This document shows, piece after piece, positions 48,637 through 61,189 of a DNA stretch of 64,000 nucleotides. The notes beneath the pieces are model-generated. The model did no database searches and was not told the DNA's origin. It saw nothing but the letters and a program-made list of their open reading frames with translations. The translations under genes and the position numbers were made by a program. The first letter of the stretch is position 1. Each line of letters starts with the position of its first letter. Source of the stretch: Pseudomonas chlororaphis (GTDB taxonomy: Bacteria > Pseudomonadota > Gammaproteobacteria > Pseudomonadales > Pseudomonadaceae); assembly GCF_003731765.1 (NCBI RefSeq), contig NZ_MOAL01000008.1, positions 248,001-312,000 on the forward strand, in the 5' to 3' direction.

Positions 48637-48911
48637 TGGGCCAACTGGTAGAGGGTTTCGCCCTCCTTGACCATGCCCAACTCATGACGAGCCCGTTCTT
48701 CAACGGTCTCCATGCCCTTTTTCAACTCCATGACCTCGGCATCGAGTACGCGGTTGCGCTCCAACAGACGCTCGTTTTCAGCGTGCTGGTCAGCAATCTG
48801 CTGAGTCAGGTCAGCCACCTGGGCCAGGCTGCCATTTCCCACCCACAGGCGGTACTGCAGGCCAGCCAGCAGCAGGAGCAAGACCAGGAACAACCAATTG
48901 GGACTGCGCAT
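48633..48911 (-). CDS. ftsB: Cell division protein FtsB
   Basis: 92-residue bitopic membrane protein: cytoplasmic tip, one transmembrane helix (residues about 5-21 NWLFLVLLLLLAGLQYRLW), then a periplasmic coiled coil with leucine heptads (VADLTQQIADQHAENERLLE) and ARHELGMVKEGETLY. Works in the FtsQLB divisome complex. Eno-ftsB-ispD order is conserved. Confidence 0.95.
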   Translation of the reverse strand: MRSPNWLFLVLLLLLAGLQYRLWVGNGSLAQVADLTQQIADQHAENERLLERNRVLDAEVMELKKGMETVEERARHELGMVKEGETLYQLAQ

Positions 48912-48971
48912 CGAATATCAGGTTTCCAGTGAAAAAAGACAGCCATGCCAACAACTTCGAACCGACTGATA

Positions 48972-49002
48972 GCACGAAGCCTGGAAGAACCAGGCTTGTG
49001 CT
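48972..49002. other. Stem-loop between eno and ftsB
   Basis: AAGCCTGG/CCAGGCTT perfect 8-bp stem extended by GCAC/GTGC with one bulge. There is no T-run after it on the minus strand, so it is better seen as a processing or stability element than a full terminator. Confidence 0.5.
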
Positions 49003-49083
49003 TGTAAGGCATCAGATTAGAGGCAAACAGTACGCTTTTGCGACTTTTTCGACACAATCCGCTGTCTTTTTAACCGCTAAGGC

Positions 49084-50373
49084 TCAGCCGCGAAACTCGC
49101 TGCGACCGTTGTACTTGGCCTTGCCGTTCAATTGCTCTTCGATACGCAGCAATTGGTTGTACTTGGAAACGCGGTCGGAACGGCACAGGGAGCCAGTCTT
49201 GATCTGGCCAGCCGCAGTCCCCACCGCCAGGTCGGCAATGGTGGAATCTTCGGTTTCGCCGGAACGGTGCGAGATCACTGCGGTGTAACCAGCGGCCTTG
49301 GCCATCTGGATGGCTTCCAGGGTTTCGGTCAGGGTGCCGATCTGGTTGAACTTGATCAGGATCGAGTTGGCGATCTTCTTGTCGATGCCTTCTTTCAGGA
49401 TCTTGGTATTGGTCACGAACAGGTCGTCGCCCACCAGCTGGGTCTTCTCGCCGATCTTGTCGGTGAGGATTTTCCAGCCAGCCCAGTCGGACTCGTCCAG
49501 GCCATCTTCGATGGAGATGATCGGGTAACGCTCGGTCAGACCTTTCAGGTAGTCGGCGAAACCTTCAGCGGTGAACACCTGGCCTTCACCGGACAGGTTG
49601 TACTTGCCGTCTTCGTAGAACTCGCTGGCCGCGCAGTCCAGAGCCAGGGTCACGTCGGTGCCCAGGGTGTAGCCCGCATTGGCCACGGCTTCGGAGATGA
49701 CTTTCAGCGCGTCTTCGTTGGACGCCAGGTTCGGCGCGAAACCACCTTCGTCACCCACGGCAGTGTTCAGGCCACGGGCTTTGAGCACGGCTTTGAGGTG
49801 GTGGAAAATCTCGGTACCCATGCGCAGGCCTTCCGAGAACGACTTGGCGCCCACCGGCTGGACCATGAACTCTTGGATGTCGACGTTGTTATCAGCGTGC
49901 TCGCCACCGTTGATGATGTTCATCATCGGCACCGGCATCGAGTACACACCCGGCGTGCCGTTGAGGTTGGCAATGTGGGCGTACAGCGGCAGGTCCTGGT
50001 CCTGGGCAGCGGCCTTGGCAGCAGCCAGGGACACAGCGAGGATGGCGTTGGCGCCCAAGGTGGCTTTGTTTTCAGTGCCGTCGAGCTTGATCATCGCGTG
50101 ATCCAGCGCTTTCTGGTCGCTTGGGTCTGTGCCCAGCAGCAGGTCGCGGATCGGGCCGTTGATGTTGGCTACGGCTTTGAGTACGCCTTTACCCAGGTAA
50201 CGGCTCTTGTCGCCATCACGCAGCTCGAGCGCTTCACGCGAGCCGGTGGAGGCACCGGACGGCGCGCAAGCACTGCCGATGATGCCGTTATCGAGAAGCA
50301 CGTCCGCTTCGACGGTGGGATTGCCACGGGAGTCGAGAACTTCACGACCTTTGATGTCGACGATTTTTGCCAT
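49084..50373 (-). CDS. eno: Enolase
   Basis: 429-residue enolase converting 2-phosphoglycerate to phosphoenolpyruvate; also a degradosome partner. Start MAKIVDIKGREVLDSRGNPT (ATG 50373); GASTGSREALELRD, GDEGGFAPNL, LIKFNQIGTLTETLEAIQMA and SHRSGETEDSTIADLAVGT are signature segments. The longer frame to 50490 reaches into a REP doublet and was rejected. Confidence 0.99.
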   Translation of the reverse strand: MAKIVDIKGREVLDSRGNPTVEADVLLDNGIIGSACAPSGASTGSREALELRDGDKSRYLGKGVLKAVANINGPIRDLLLGTDPSDQKALDHAMIKLDGTENKATLGANAILAVSLAAAKAAAQDQDLPLYAHIANLNGTPGVYSMPVPMMNIINGGEHADNNVDIQEFMVQPVGAKSFSEGLRMGTEIFHHLKAVLKARGLNTAVGDEGGFAPNLASNEDALKVISEAVANAGYTLGTDVTLALDCAASEFYEDGKYNLSGEGQVFTAEGFADYLKGLTERYPIISIEDGLDESDWAGWKILTDKIGEKTQLVGDDLFVTNTKILKEGIDKKIANSILIKFNQIGTLTETLEAIQMAKAAGYTAVISHRSGETEDSTIADLAVGTAAGQIKTGSLCRSDRVSKYNQLLRIEEQLNGKAKYNGRSEFRG

Positions 50374-50447
50374 TGTTGTAAACACTCCAAAGTTGACGAA
50401 AACGCTGAGTACCGCTCGATTTATAACTTGTGGGTCAAATTGCTTTT

Positions 50448-50513
50448 TGTAGAGGGCGACTTGCCGGCGATCGGGCCCTTGAGCGCGCAATCGCCGGCAA
50501 GCCGGCTCCTACA
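50448..50513. repeat. REP doublet (REPIN-like) between kdsA and eno
   Basis: Two inverted GC-rich units, TGTAGAGGGCGACTTGCCGGCGAT and ATCGCCGGCAAGCCGGCTCCTACA, around a short spacer. The form matches Pseudomonas REPINs mobilised by RAYT transposases; none is encoded here. Confidence 0.75.
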
Positions 50514-50516
50514 GGG

Positions 50517-51362
50517 TTATGCGGTTTCGATGGTCGGGAAGCTCTTGACCAGTTCGTCCAACTGCTTGAGCTGGGCCAGGAACGGCTCGAGCTTGTCCAG
50601 GCGCAGGGCGCAAGGACCATCGCACTTGGCGTTGTCCGGATCGGGGTGAGCTTCCAGGAACAGGCCGGCCAGGGACTGGCTGATGCCGGCCTTGGCCAGA
50701 TCAGTGACCTGGGCCCGACGACCGCCTGCCGAATCGGCGCGACCGCCCGGCATCTGCAGGGCGTGGGTCACGTCGAAAAACACCGGGTATTCGAACTGCT
50801 TCATGATGCCGAAGCCGAGCATGTCCACCACCAGGTTGTTGTAACCGAAGCTGGAACCACGCTCGCAGAGGATCAACTGATCGTTACCCGCTTCCTCACA
50901 TTTGCTCAGGATGTGCTTCATCTCCTGAGGGGCGAGGAACTGGGCTTTCTTGATGTTGATCACCGCGCCGGTCTTGGCCATGGCCACCACCAGGTCGGTC
51001 TGCCGGGACAGGAAGGCCGGCAGTTGGATGATGTCGCAGACCTCCGCCACCACCGCGGCCTGGGCCGGCTCGTGGACGTCGGTGATGATCGGCACGCCAA
51101 AGGCTTGCTTCACGTCTTCGAAAATCCGCATGCCCTCTTCCAGGCCGGGACCACGATACGAGGTCACCGAGGAACGGTTGGCCTTGTCGAAGCTGGCCTT
51201 GAACACGTAGGGGATGCCGAGTTTCTCGGTCACCCGTACGTATTCTTCACAGACCTGCATCGCCATGTCGCGGCTTTCCAGCACGTTCATGCCACCGAAC
51301 AGCACCATCGGCTTGTCGTTGGCGATCTCGATGTTGCCTACGCGGATGATCTTCTGCGCCAT
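50517..51362 (-). CDS. kdsA: 3-deoxy-8-phosphooctulonate synthase (KDO-8-P synthase)
   Basis: 281-residue KdsA, condensing arabinose-5-phosphate with PEP for lipopolysaccharide inner core. FVGGMNVLESRD-like LFGGMNVLESRDMAMQVCEE, FKASFDKANRSSVTSYRGPG, PVFFDVTHALQMPGGRADSA and LFLEAHPDPDNAKCDGPCAL are typical. Five bases separate it from pyrG. Confidence 0.98.
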   Translation of the reverse strand: MAQKIIRVGNIEIANDKPMVLFGGMNVLESRDMAMQVCEEYVRVTEKLGIPYVFKASFDKANRSSVTSYRGPGLEEGMRIFEDVKQAFGVPIITDVHEPAQAAVVAEVCDIIQLPAFLSRQTDLVVAMAKTGAVINIKKAQFLAPQEMKHILSKCEEAGNDQLILCERGSSFGYNNLVVDMLGFGIMKQFEYPVFFDVTHALQMPGGRADSAGGRRAQVTDLAKAGISQSLAGLFLEAHPDPDNAKCDGPCALRLDKLEPFLAQLKQLDELVKSFPTIETA

Positions 51363-51367
51363 CAGGT

Positions 51368-52999
51368 TCAGGCCTTCTTCTGGTGTTGAGCCAATGCTGC
51401 TTTGACGAAGCCGCTGAACAGTGGGTGACCGTCACGTGGCGTCGAGGTGAACTCAGGGTGGAATTGGCAAGCGACGAACCATGGATGATCCGGGGCTTCG
51501 ACCACCTCAACCAACGCGCCGTCACCGGAGCGACCGGAGATCTTCAGGCCGGCTTCGATCAACTGCGGCAGCAGGTTGTTGTTCACTTCGTAACGGTGAC
51601 GATGACGCTCGACGATCACGTCCTTGGCGTAGCAATCGTGAACCTTGGAGCCAGCTTCCAGCAGGCAATCCTGAGCACCCAGGCGCATGGTGCCGCCCAG
51701 ATCGGACGCTTCGGTACGGGTTTCCACGGCACCGGTGGCGTCTTCCCACTCGGTAATCAGGCCCACGACCGGGTGGCCGCTGGCGCGGTCGAACTCGGTG
51801 GAGTTGGCGTCTTTCCAGCCCAGTACGTTACGGGCGAACTCGATGACCGCCACTTGCATGCCCAGGCAGATGCCCAGGTACGGCACCTTGTTTTCGCGAG
51901 CATATTGCACGGCAGTGATCTTGCCTTCCACGCCACGCAGACCGAAGCCACCCGGAACCAGGATCGCGTCGACGCCTTCCAGCAGCGCAGTGCCTTGGTT
52001 CTCGATGTCTTCGGAGTCGATGTAGCGCAGATTGACCTTGGTGCGATTGCTTATGCCGGCGTGACTCATCGCTTCGATCAGCGACTTGTAGGCGTCCAGC
52101 AGCTCCATGTACTTGCCGACCATGGCGATGGTGACTTCGTGCTCAGGGTTGAGCTTGGCGTCGACCACGGCTTCCCATTCGGACAGATCGGCACCGGCGC
52201 ATTGCAGGCCGAAACGCTCGACGACGAAATCGTCCAAGCCCTGGGAATGCAGGATGCCCGGGATCTTGTAGATGGTGTCGGCGTCTTCCAGGGCAATCAC
52301 CGCACGCTCTTCAACGTTGGTGAACTGGGCGATCTTGCGACGCGAGGAAATATCGATCGGGTGATCGGAGCGGCACACCAGCACGTCCGGCTGCAGGCCG
52401 ATGGAACGCAGTTCCTTGACCGAATGCTGGGTTGGCTTGGTCTTGGTTTCGCCAGCCGTGGCGATGTACGGAACCAGGGTCAAGTGCATCAGCATCGCGC
52501 GCTTGGCGCCGACCTCGAAACGCAATTGACGGATGGCTTCGAGGAACGGTTGCGACTCGATGTCACCCACGGTGCCGCCGATCTCGACCATGGCCACGTC
52601 GGCATCACCGGCGCCCTTGATGATGCGGCGCTTGATTTCGTCGGTGATGTGCGGGATCACCTGAATGGTGGCGCCCAGGTAATCACCGCGGCGCTCTTTG
52701 CGCAGCACGTGCTCGTAGACACGGCCCGTGGTGAAGTTGTTGTTCTGCGTCATGGTCGTGCGGATGAACCGCTCGTAGTGGCCCAGGTCCAGGTCGGTCT
52801 CGGCGCCGTCATGGGTGACGAACACTTCACCGTGCTGGAACGGGCTCATGGTGCCCGGGTCGACGTTGATGTACGGGTCCAGCTTGAGCATGGTGACCTT
52901 AAGTCCCCGCGCCTCCAGGATGGCCGCCAATGAAGCCGAGGCAATGCCTTTCCCCAATGAAGAAACAACACCGCCCGTGACGAATATGTAGCGCGTCAT
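51368..52999 (-). CDS. pyrG: CTP synthase
   Basis: 543-residue PyrG. N-terminal synthase domain (MTRYIFVTGGVVSSLGKGIA; EIGGTVGDIESQPFLEAIRQ) and C-terminal class I glutaminase domain (LVPGGFGLRGVEGKI; LGICLGMQ with the catalytic Cys; FVACQFHPEFTSTPRDGHPL). Converts UTP to CTP. First gene of pyrG-kdsA-eno-ftsB-ispD. Confidence 0.99.
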   Translation of the reverse strand: MTRYIFVTGGVVSSLGKGIASASLAAILEARGLKVTMLKLDPYINVDPGTMSPFQHGEVFVTHDGAETDLDLGHYERFIRTTMTQNNNFTTGRVYEHVLRKERRGDYLGATIQVIPHITDEIKRRIIKGAGDADVAMVEIGGTVGDIESQPFLEAIRQLRFEVGAKRAMLMHLTLVPYIATAGETKTKPTQHSVKELRSIGLQPDVLVCRSDHPIDISSRRKIAQFTNVEERAVIALEDADTIYKIPGILHSQGLDDFVVERFGLQCAGADLSEWEAVVDAKLNPEHEVTIAMVGKYMELLDAYKSLIEAMSHAGISNRTKVNLRYIDSEDIENQGTALLEGVDAILVPGGFGLRGVEGKITAVQYARENKVPYLGICLGMQVAVIEFARNVLGWKDANSTEFDRASGHPVVGLITEWEDATGAVETRTEASDLGGTMRLGAQDCLLEAGSKVHDCYAKDVIVERHRHRYEVNNNLLPQLIEAGLKISGRSGDGALVEVVEAPDHPWFVACQFHPEFTSTPRDGHPLFSGFVKAALAQHQKKA

Positions 53000-53007
53000 G
53001 AAAAACC

Positions 53008-53088
53008 CTAGAAGTCTGCGTTAAAGCGGTCCGAGCCGCCGGGGAAAGCGAAGGAAGGCCGAAGCCCCCGATCACCTGCATTAATCAC
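53008..53088 (-). CDS. Possible short leader ORF before pyrG
   Basis: 26-codon frame starting GTG at 53088 behind AAAGG, reading MINAGDRGLRP and ending 8 bases before pyrG. Only position and ribosome site support it; it could be a chance frame in the leader. Confidence 0.2.
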   Translation of the reverse strand: MINAGDRGLRPSFAFPGGSDRFNADF

Positions 53089-53201
53089 AGTGCACCTTTC
53101 AAAAAAACCGCCGCGTTGGGACAGACCGGAAGTGAAAACACCGGTACGTTGCTCGCTACACATTTTTTGGAATCGCCCAGCAAAGACTGCTTGGTAATCG
53201 G

Positions 53202-53236
53202 CAACTTCTGTAATTCAGGCGAATCCACAGAAGTTG
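53202..53236. promoter_or_regulatory. Perfect 10-bp inverted repeat upstream of pyrG
   Basis: CAACTTCTGT (53202-53211) and ACAGAAGTTG (53227-53236) with a 15-base centre, about 205-240 bases upstream of the pyrG start. Could be an operator or an RNA hairpin; no T-run follows. Confidence 0.45.
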
Positions 53237-53273
53237 TATCAAGAAGGGAGCGTAGTCTACCGGAAAGCCCCTT

Positions 53274-54590
53274 TCAGCTCAAACCTTGATCGCTGATCGG
53301 CGGCTGCCAATGCAATTGCCAGCAATCATGGGCGTTTGCGACAAGCCCTGGCAGATTCGCCACCGCCAGCAGTTGCCCATCCCGGTACAGCAGCGGCAAT
53401 CTGCCACGGGCGAACACCGGCAGGCCGCTTTCGTTGAGCAAGCGCTTCAAGTCGCGATGCCCACGCCCAGGCAAGTGCATGACCTCTCCGCCCTGGCGAT
53501 AACGCACCTGCAACGACCCCGACGGCGCCTGCCCGCTGAACGACAAGTGGCCGTTGTCCGGCAGCCGCAACGGGTATTGTGGGGCAAGCCAATCGGCCGC
53601 CGGTTGCAAGTCTCGCAACCAGGCCCCCTGCAACCACCAGAGCCGTCCGCCGGCGCGGTGCAGCTCGCCATCGGCCAGGCGCCAGAGCGGCCGCGCATCA
53701 CCCGCGGCGTCCCGCAATACCTGCCAGCCCGCCCAGTGCTCGGCATCCGGCAACCGAGTCAGCGAGTTCAGCCAATGACTCAAGGCATTGCGCTGGCGCG
53801 CCTCAGACACCCCCTGCAAGGGGGCCAGTAACAGCGAAGGCACAGCCAGCCAGTCGAACGCCCCGGATTCACGCGCTGCCGCCAGATCCATCTGTGCCAG
53901 CTCATCAAGCAGCCCTTGCGCCTCGCTCATGTGCGAGGCGCTGCGGGCCATGCACCCGACGGCTTGCGGCCAGCGCTCCGTGAGCCGCGGAAAAACCTCA
54001 TGGCGCAGGTAGTTGCGGGAGAACTGACGGTCGCCGTTGGAGGGGTCTTCAATCCAGTGCAACTGATGCTCAAGCGCATAGCGCTCAAGATCGGCACGCG
54101 AGGCCTGCAACAACGGACGCAGCAAATGACCGCCGCCCAGGGGCCGCACAGCAGGCATTGCCGCCAACCCACGTACCCCGGCGCCACGCAATAGACGAAA
54201 CAGCAGGGTTTCCGCCTGATCGTCACGATGCTGGGCGGTCAACAGCAGCTCATCGACACCCACTCGCGTTTCGAAGGCCGCATAGCGCGCCTCACGAGCG
54301 GCCCGCTCCAGGCTTGCACCCGGCTCAACCTGGACCTTGAGTACTTGCAATGGCACGCCCAAGGCATCGCATAGCGCCTGACAATGTGCCGGCCAAGCAT
54401 CAGCCGCCGCTTGCAAGCCATGATGGACATGCAGCGCATTAAGAGGAGGCAGAGATTGATACCGGGCCAGGTCGGCCAAGAGATGGAGCAATACCGTGGA
54501 ATCAAGACCGCCAGAGAATGCGATATGCCACGCGGGGGAGTCGCGCCAGGGTGCCAGGTTTTGCAGCAGTGTGGCGGAGAGAGAATTCAT
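53274..54590 (-). CDS. tilS: tRNA(Ile)-lysidine synthase
   Basis: 438-residue TilS, forming lysidine at C34 of tRNA-Ile(CAU). N-terminal PP-loop ATPase motif SGGLDS at residues 26-31, LTAQHRDDQAETLLFRLLRG, RPLLQASRADLERYALEHQL and SNGDRQFSRNYLRHEVFPRL. C-terminal TilS domain to the end. Essential in most bacteria. Confidence 0.96.
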   Translation of the reverse strand: MNSLSATLLQNLAPWRDSPAWHIAFSGGLDSTVLLHLLADLARYQSLPPLNALHVHHGLQAAADAWPAHCQALCDALGVPLQVLKVQVEPGASLERAAREARYAAFETRVGVDELLLTAQHRDDQAETLLFRLLRGAGVRGLAAMPAVRPLGGGHLLRPLLQASRADLERYALEHQLHWIEDPSNGDRQFSRNYLRHEVFPRLTERWPQAVGCMARSASHMSEAQGLLDELAQMDLAAARESGAFDWLAVPSLLLAPLQGVSEARQRNALSHWLNSLTRLPDAEHWAGWQVLRDAAGDARPLWRLADGELHRAGGRLWWLQGAWLRDLQPAADWLAPQYPLRLPDNGHLSFSGQAPSGSLQVRYRQGGEVMHLPGRGHRDLKRLLNESGLPVFARGRLPLLYRDGQLLAVANLPGLVANAHDCWQLHWQPPISDQGLS

Positions 54591-54605
54591 GAATCTATCA
54601 AGACC

Positions 54606-54712
54606 TGTAGGAGCGGCCGGTCGGCATTACGCCGGCCCGCGTAGCATGAAGCATTCGATCAAATCGACCGCCTCATCACCGCGCAAGCCGGCGCGCCCCT
54701 ACAAGAGGGAAC
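54606..54712. repeat. REP-like inverted pair between accA and tilS
   Basis: TGTAGGAGCGGCCGGTCGGC on the left and GCAAGCCGGCGCGCCCCTACA on the right, about 65 bases apart, resembling a degenerate REPIN. Confidence 0.6.
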
Positions 54713-54721
54713 GGCGCTCGA

Positions 54722-55669
54722 TCAGAGGCCGTAGCTCATCAGGCGATCGTAACGACGGGCCAACAGCGTGTCAGTGTCCATGCCCTTGAGCATCGCCAAT
54801 TGCGAGGTCAGCTCGGCACGGATCGACGCGGCAGCGGTGACCGGGTCACGGTGTGCGCCACCCAGTGGTTCGCCGATGACTTTGTCGACGATACCCAGGC
54901 CTTTCAGACGCTCGGCGGTGATGCCCATGGCCTCGGCGGCATCCGGTGCCTTCTCGGCGGTTTTCCACAGGATCGACGCACAGCCCTCAGGGGAGATCAC
55001 CGCGTAAGTCGAGTACTGCAGCATGTTCAGTTGGTCGCAGACGCCAATGGCCAGCGCACCACCGGAACCACCTTCACCGATCACGGTGGCGATGATAGGG
55101 GTCTTCAGGCGTGCCATGACCCGCAGGTTCCAGGCAATGGCTTCGCTCTGGTTGCGCTCTTCAGCGTCGATGCCCGGGTAGGCGCCCGGCGTGTCAATAA
55201 AGGTCAAGATCGGCATTTTGAAACGTTCAGCCATTTCCATCAGACGGCACGCCTTGCGGTAGCCCTCGGGACGCGGCATGCCGAAGTTGCGGCGAACCTT
55301 CTCGCGCACTTCACGGCCTTTCTGGTGGCCGATGATCATCACTGGCTGGTCGTCCAGACGAGCGACACCGCCGACAATCGCGGCGTCATCCGAGAAGTGA
55401 CGGTCGCCGTGCAACTCGTCGAACTCGGTGAAGATGTGCTCAATGTAGTCCAGGGTGTACGGACGACGCGGGTGACGCGCCAGACGCGCAATCTGCCAGC
55501 TGGTCAGCTTGCCGAAGATGTCCGCGGTGAGCGTGCTGCTCTTGTCCTGCAGGCGGGAGATCTCATCGCCGATATTCAGCGAATTGTCATTACCGACCAA
55601 GCGCAACTCTTCGATCTTGGCTTGCAGGTCGGCGATCGGCTGTTCGAAATCTAGAAAATTCGGGTTCAT
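54722..55669 (-). CDS. accA: Acetyl-CoA carboxylase carboxyltransferase subunit alpha
   Basis: 315-residue AccA, with AccD transferring carboxyl from biotin to acetyl-CoA for fatty acid synthesis. MNPNFLDFEQPIADLQAKIE, RHPRRPYTLDYIEHIFTEFD, FIDTPGAYPGIDAEERNQSE and GEGGSGGALAIGVCDQLNML are characteristic. ATG at 55669; the longer frame was rejected because AccA begins at MNPNFLDF. Confidence 0.98.
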   Translation of the reverse strand: MNPNFLDFEQPIADLQAKIEELRLVGNDNSLNIGDEISRLQDKSSTLTADIFGKLTSWQIARLARHPRRPYTLDYIEHIFTEFDELHGDRHFSDDAAIVGGVARLDDQPVMIIGHQKGREVREKVRRNFGMPRPEGYRKACRLMEMAERFKMPILTFIDTPGAYPGIDAEERNQSEAIAWNLRVMARLKTPIIATVIGEGGSGGALAIGVCDQLNMLQYSTYAVISPEGCASILWKTAEKAPDAAEAMGITAERLKGLGIVDKVIGEPLGGAHRDPVTAAASIRAELTSQLAMLKGMDTDTLLARRYDRLMSYGL

Positions 55670-55821
55670 AGGCGTCCGTCTTGGGTCGACGTCCAAGAGA
55701 GCTTGGGCCGGCCGGTTGTCTATTCGCGCCTACCTTAAGGGAGAGGCGCGTTCAGGTCGAGATTAAAAATGGGGTCGAGATCAGGGCACGCTCAATAAAG
55801 GCAACGAACGGCACCTGACCA

Positions 55822-59343
<3,522 letters not shown>

Positions 59344-59370
59344 AGTGATCCTGTAAATAGCGCAAAAACA

Positions 59371-59396
59371 ACAAGGCCCGGATTGTACCGGGCCTC
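59371..59396 (-). terminator. Terminator of the lpx-rnhB operon
   Basis: Stem AGGCCCGG/CCGGGCCT (59374-59381 with 59388-59395) then TTGTTGTTTTT on the minus strand, between rnhB and dnaE. Confidence 0.8.
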
Positions 59397-59412
59397 GACT
59401 AAAACATCAGCC

Positions 59413-60060
59413 TCAAGGCTGCATCTTGCTCAGGCTCTCACGCAGCTCGTAGGCCTGGCGCACAGGCGCAAAAGAGCGCCGATGGATCGGAGTCGGCCCC
59501 AGGCGGGCCAGGGCTTCCAGATGGACGGGCGTCGGATAGCCCTTATGGCCGCCAATGCCATAGCCCGGGTAGATCAACTCAAACGCCGCCATCTCGCGGT
59601 CGCGACTGACCTTGGCCAGAATCGACGCCGCAGCGATCGCCGGCACCTTGCTATCGCCCTTGACCACGGCTTCAGCCGGCATCGCCAATTTCGGGCAGCG
59701 ATTGCCATCGATCATCGCCAGTTTCGGGGTAATGCTCAGCCCCTCCACCGCACGCTGCATGGCCAGCATAGTGGCGTGAAGAATATTCAGCTCGTCGATT
59801 TCCTCGACTTCAGCCCGGGCAATGCACCAGCTCAGGGCCTTTTCACAAATTTCGTCGTACAGTTTTTCACGACGGGCCTCGGTGAGTTTCTTCGAGTCGT
59901 TGAGACCGAGAATCGGCCGATTGGGATCTAGGATCACCGCCGCCGTTACCACCGCACCGCACAAGGGGCCACGACCGACTTCATCGACGCCGGCCACCAG
60001 ATCCTGGGCATCGGCCACCAGGGAGAAATCCAGTCCCATCTGCATTTTTGCCTGACTCAT
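59413..60060 (-). CDS. rnhB: Ribonuclease HII
   Basis: 215-residue RNase HII removing RNA and ribonucleotides from DNA. VAGVDEVGRGPLCGAVVTAA contains the catalytic Asp-Glu pair, KLTEARREKLYDEICEKAL and ILAKVSRDREMAAF follow. ATGA overlap with lpxB. Confidence 0.97.
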   Translation of the reverse strand: MSQAKMQMGLDFSLVADAQDLVAGVDEVGRGPLCGAVVTAAVILDPNRPILGLNDSKKLTEARREKLYDEICEKALSWCIARAEVEEIDELNILHATMLAMQRAVEGLSITPKLAMIDGNRCPKLAMPAEAVVKGDSKVPAIAAASILAKVSRDREMAAFELIYPGYGIGGHKGYPTPVHLEALARLGPTPIHRRSFAPVRQAYELRESLSKMQP

Positions 60061-61187
60061 GAAGGTTTTCCGATCAGATTCAGCACCGCCTCAGCGGCCT
60101 GATTGGAGGCATCGCGACGCAGGGTGCGATGGATTTCGTCAAAGCCCCGGGTCTGCTCTTGCCCGCCCTCGATCAACGGCGACAAGGTCTGGGCCAGCGC
60201 CTCTGCAGTCGCATCATCCTGCAGCAACTCAGGCACCAACAGACGTTGGGCCAGCAAGTTCGGCAGGGAGATATAGGGGCTCTTGACCATGCGCTTTAGA
60301 ATCCAGAACGTCAGCGGCGCCAGGCGGTAAGCCACCACCATCGGACGCTTGTAGAGCAACGCTTCGAGGGTCGCGGTTCCGGAGGCAATCAGCACCGCAT
60401 CACAGGCCGCCAGGGCCTGATGGGACTGGCCATTGAGCAAGGTCAGAGGCAGGTCGCGACCGGCTAGCAATTCTTCCAACTGCGCGCGCCGTTCGGGGCT
60501 GGCGCACGGCATAACAAAACGCACGCCTGGGCGCAGGGCCCGCAGGCGCTGCGCGGCGTCGAGGAACAACGCCCCCAGGCGCCCGACTTCGCCGCCACGA
60601 CTGCCCGGCATCAAGGCCACCAAGGGGCCTTCAGGCAAGCCCAGCTCGGCACGGGCTGCTGCCCGATCCGCCTCAAGGGGAATGGCGTCGGCCAGGGAAT
60701 GCCCGACAAAACGCACCGGCACGCCCTTTTCTTCGTAGAAGCGCGCCTCGAACGGGAACAGGGTCAGCATCAGATCGCAGCCTTCGCGAATCTTCAGCAC
60801 ACGCTTCTGCCGCCAGGCCCATACCGAGGGGCTGACGTAATGCACCGTCTTGATCCCGGCCTGACGCAGCTTGAGTTCGATATTCAGGGTGAAGTCAGGC
60901 GCGTCGATACCGATAAAGACATCCGGCTGTTCGGCGATCAGGGTTTGAATGAGTTTTTTACGGCGGGCCAGCAGCTCACGCAAACGCCCGAGGACTTCTA
61001 CCAGGCCCATGACCGCCAGGCGCTCCATGGGGAAGTAGGACGTCAGCCCTTCGGCCTGCATCAACGGGCCACCGACGCCCATGAACTCGACATCAGGATG
61101 CTGGGCCTTGAGGGCGCGCATCAGACCGGCGCCGAGAATGTCGCCGGAAGCCTCGCCAGCTACCAGCGCAACACGCAAAGTAGCCAT
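60057..61187 (-). CDS. lpxB: Lipid-A-disaccharide synthase
   Basis: 376-residue GT19 glycosyltransferase joining UDP-diacylglucosamine and lipid X. MATLRVALVAGEASGDILGA, FMGVGGPLMQAEGLTSYFPM, YVSPSVWAWRQKRVLKIREG and LMPGSRGGEVGRL are family motifs. Two bases after lpxA. Confidence 0.98.
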   Translation of the reverse strand: MATLRVALVAGEASGDILGAGLMRALKAQHPDVEFMGVGGPLMQAEGLTSYFPMERLAVMGLVEVLGRLRELLARRKKLIQTLIAEQPDVFIGIDAPDFTLNIELKLRQAGIKTVHYVSPSVWAWRQKRVLKIREGCDLMLTLFPFEARFYEEKGVPVRFVGHSLADAIPLEADRAAARAELGLPEGPLVALMPGSRGGEVGRLGALFLDAAQRLRALRPGVRFVMPCASPERRAQLEELLAGRDLPLTLLNGQSHQALAACDAVLIASGTATLEALLYKRPMVVAYRLAPLTFWILKRMVKSPYISLPNLLAQRLLVPELLQDDATAEALAQTLSPLIEGGQEQTRGFDEIHRTLRRDASNQAAEAVLNLIGKPS

Positions 61188-61189
61188 GG

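Noticed and set aside
52899..53081. 60-codon minus-strand frame overlapping the pyrG start
   Set aside because: Overlaps the conserved pyrG N-terminus in another frame and has Cys/His/Gly-rich shadow composition.
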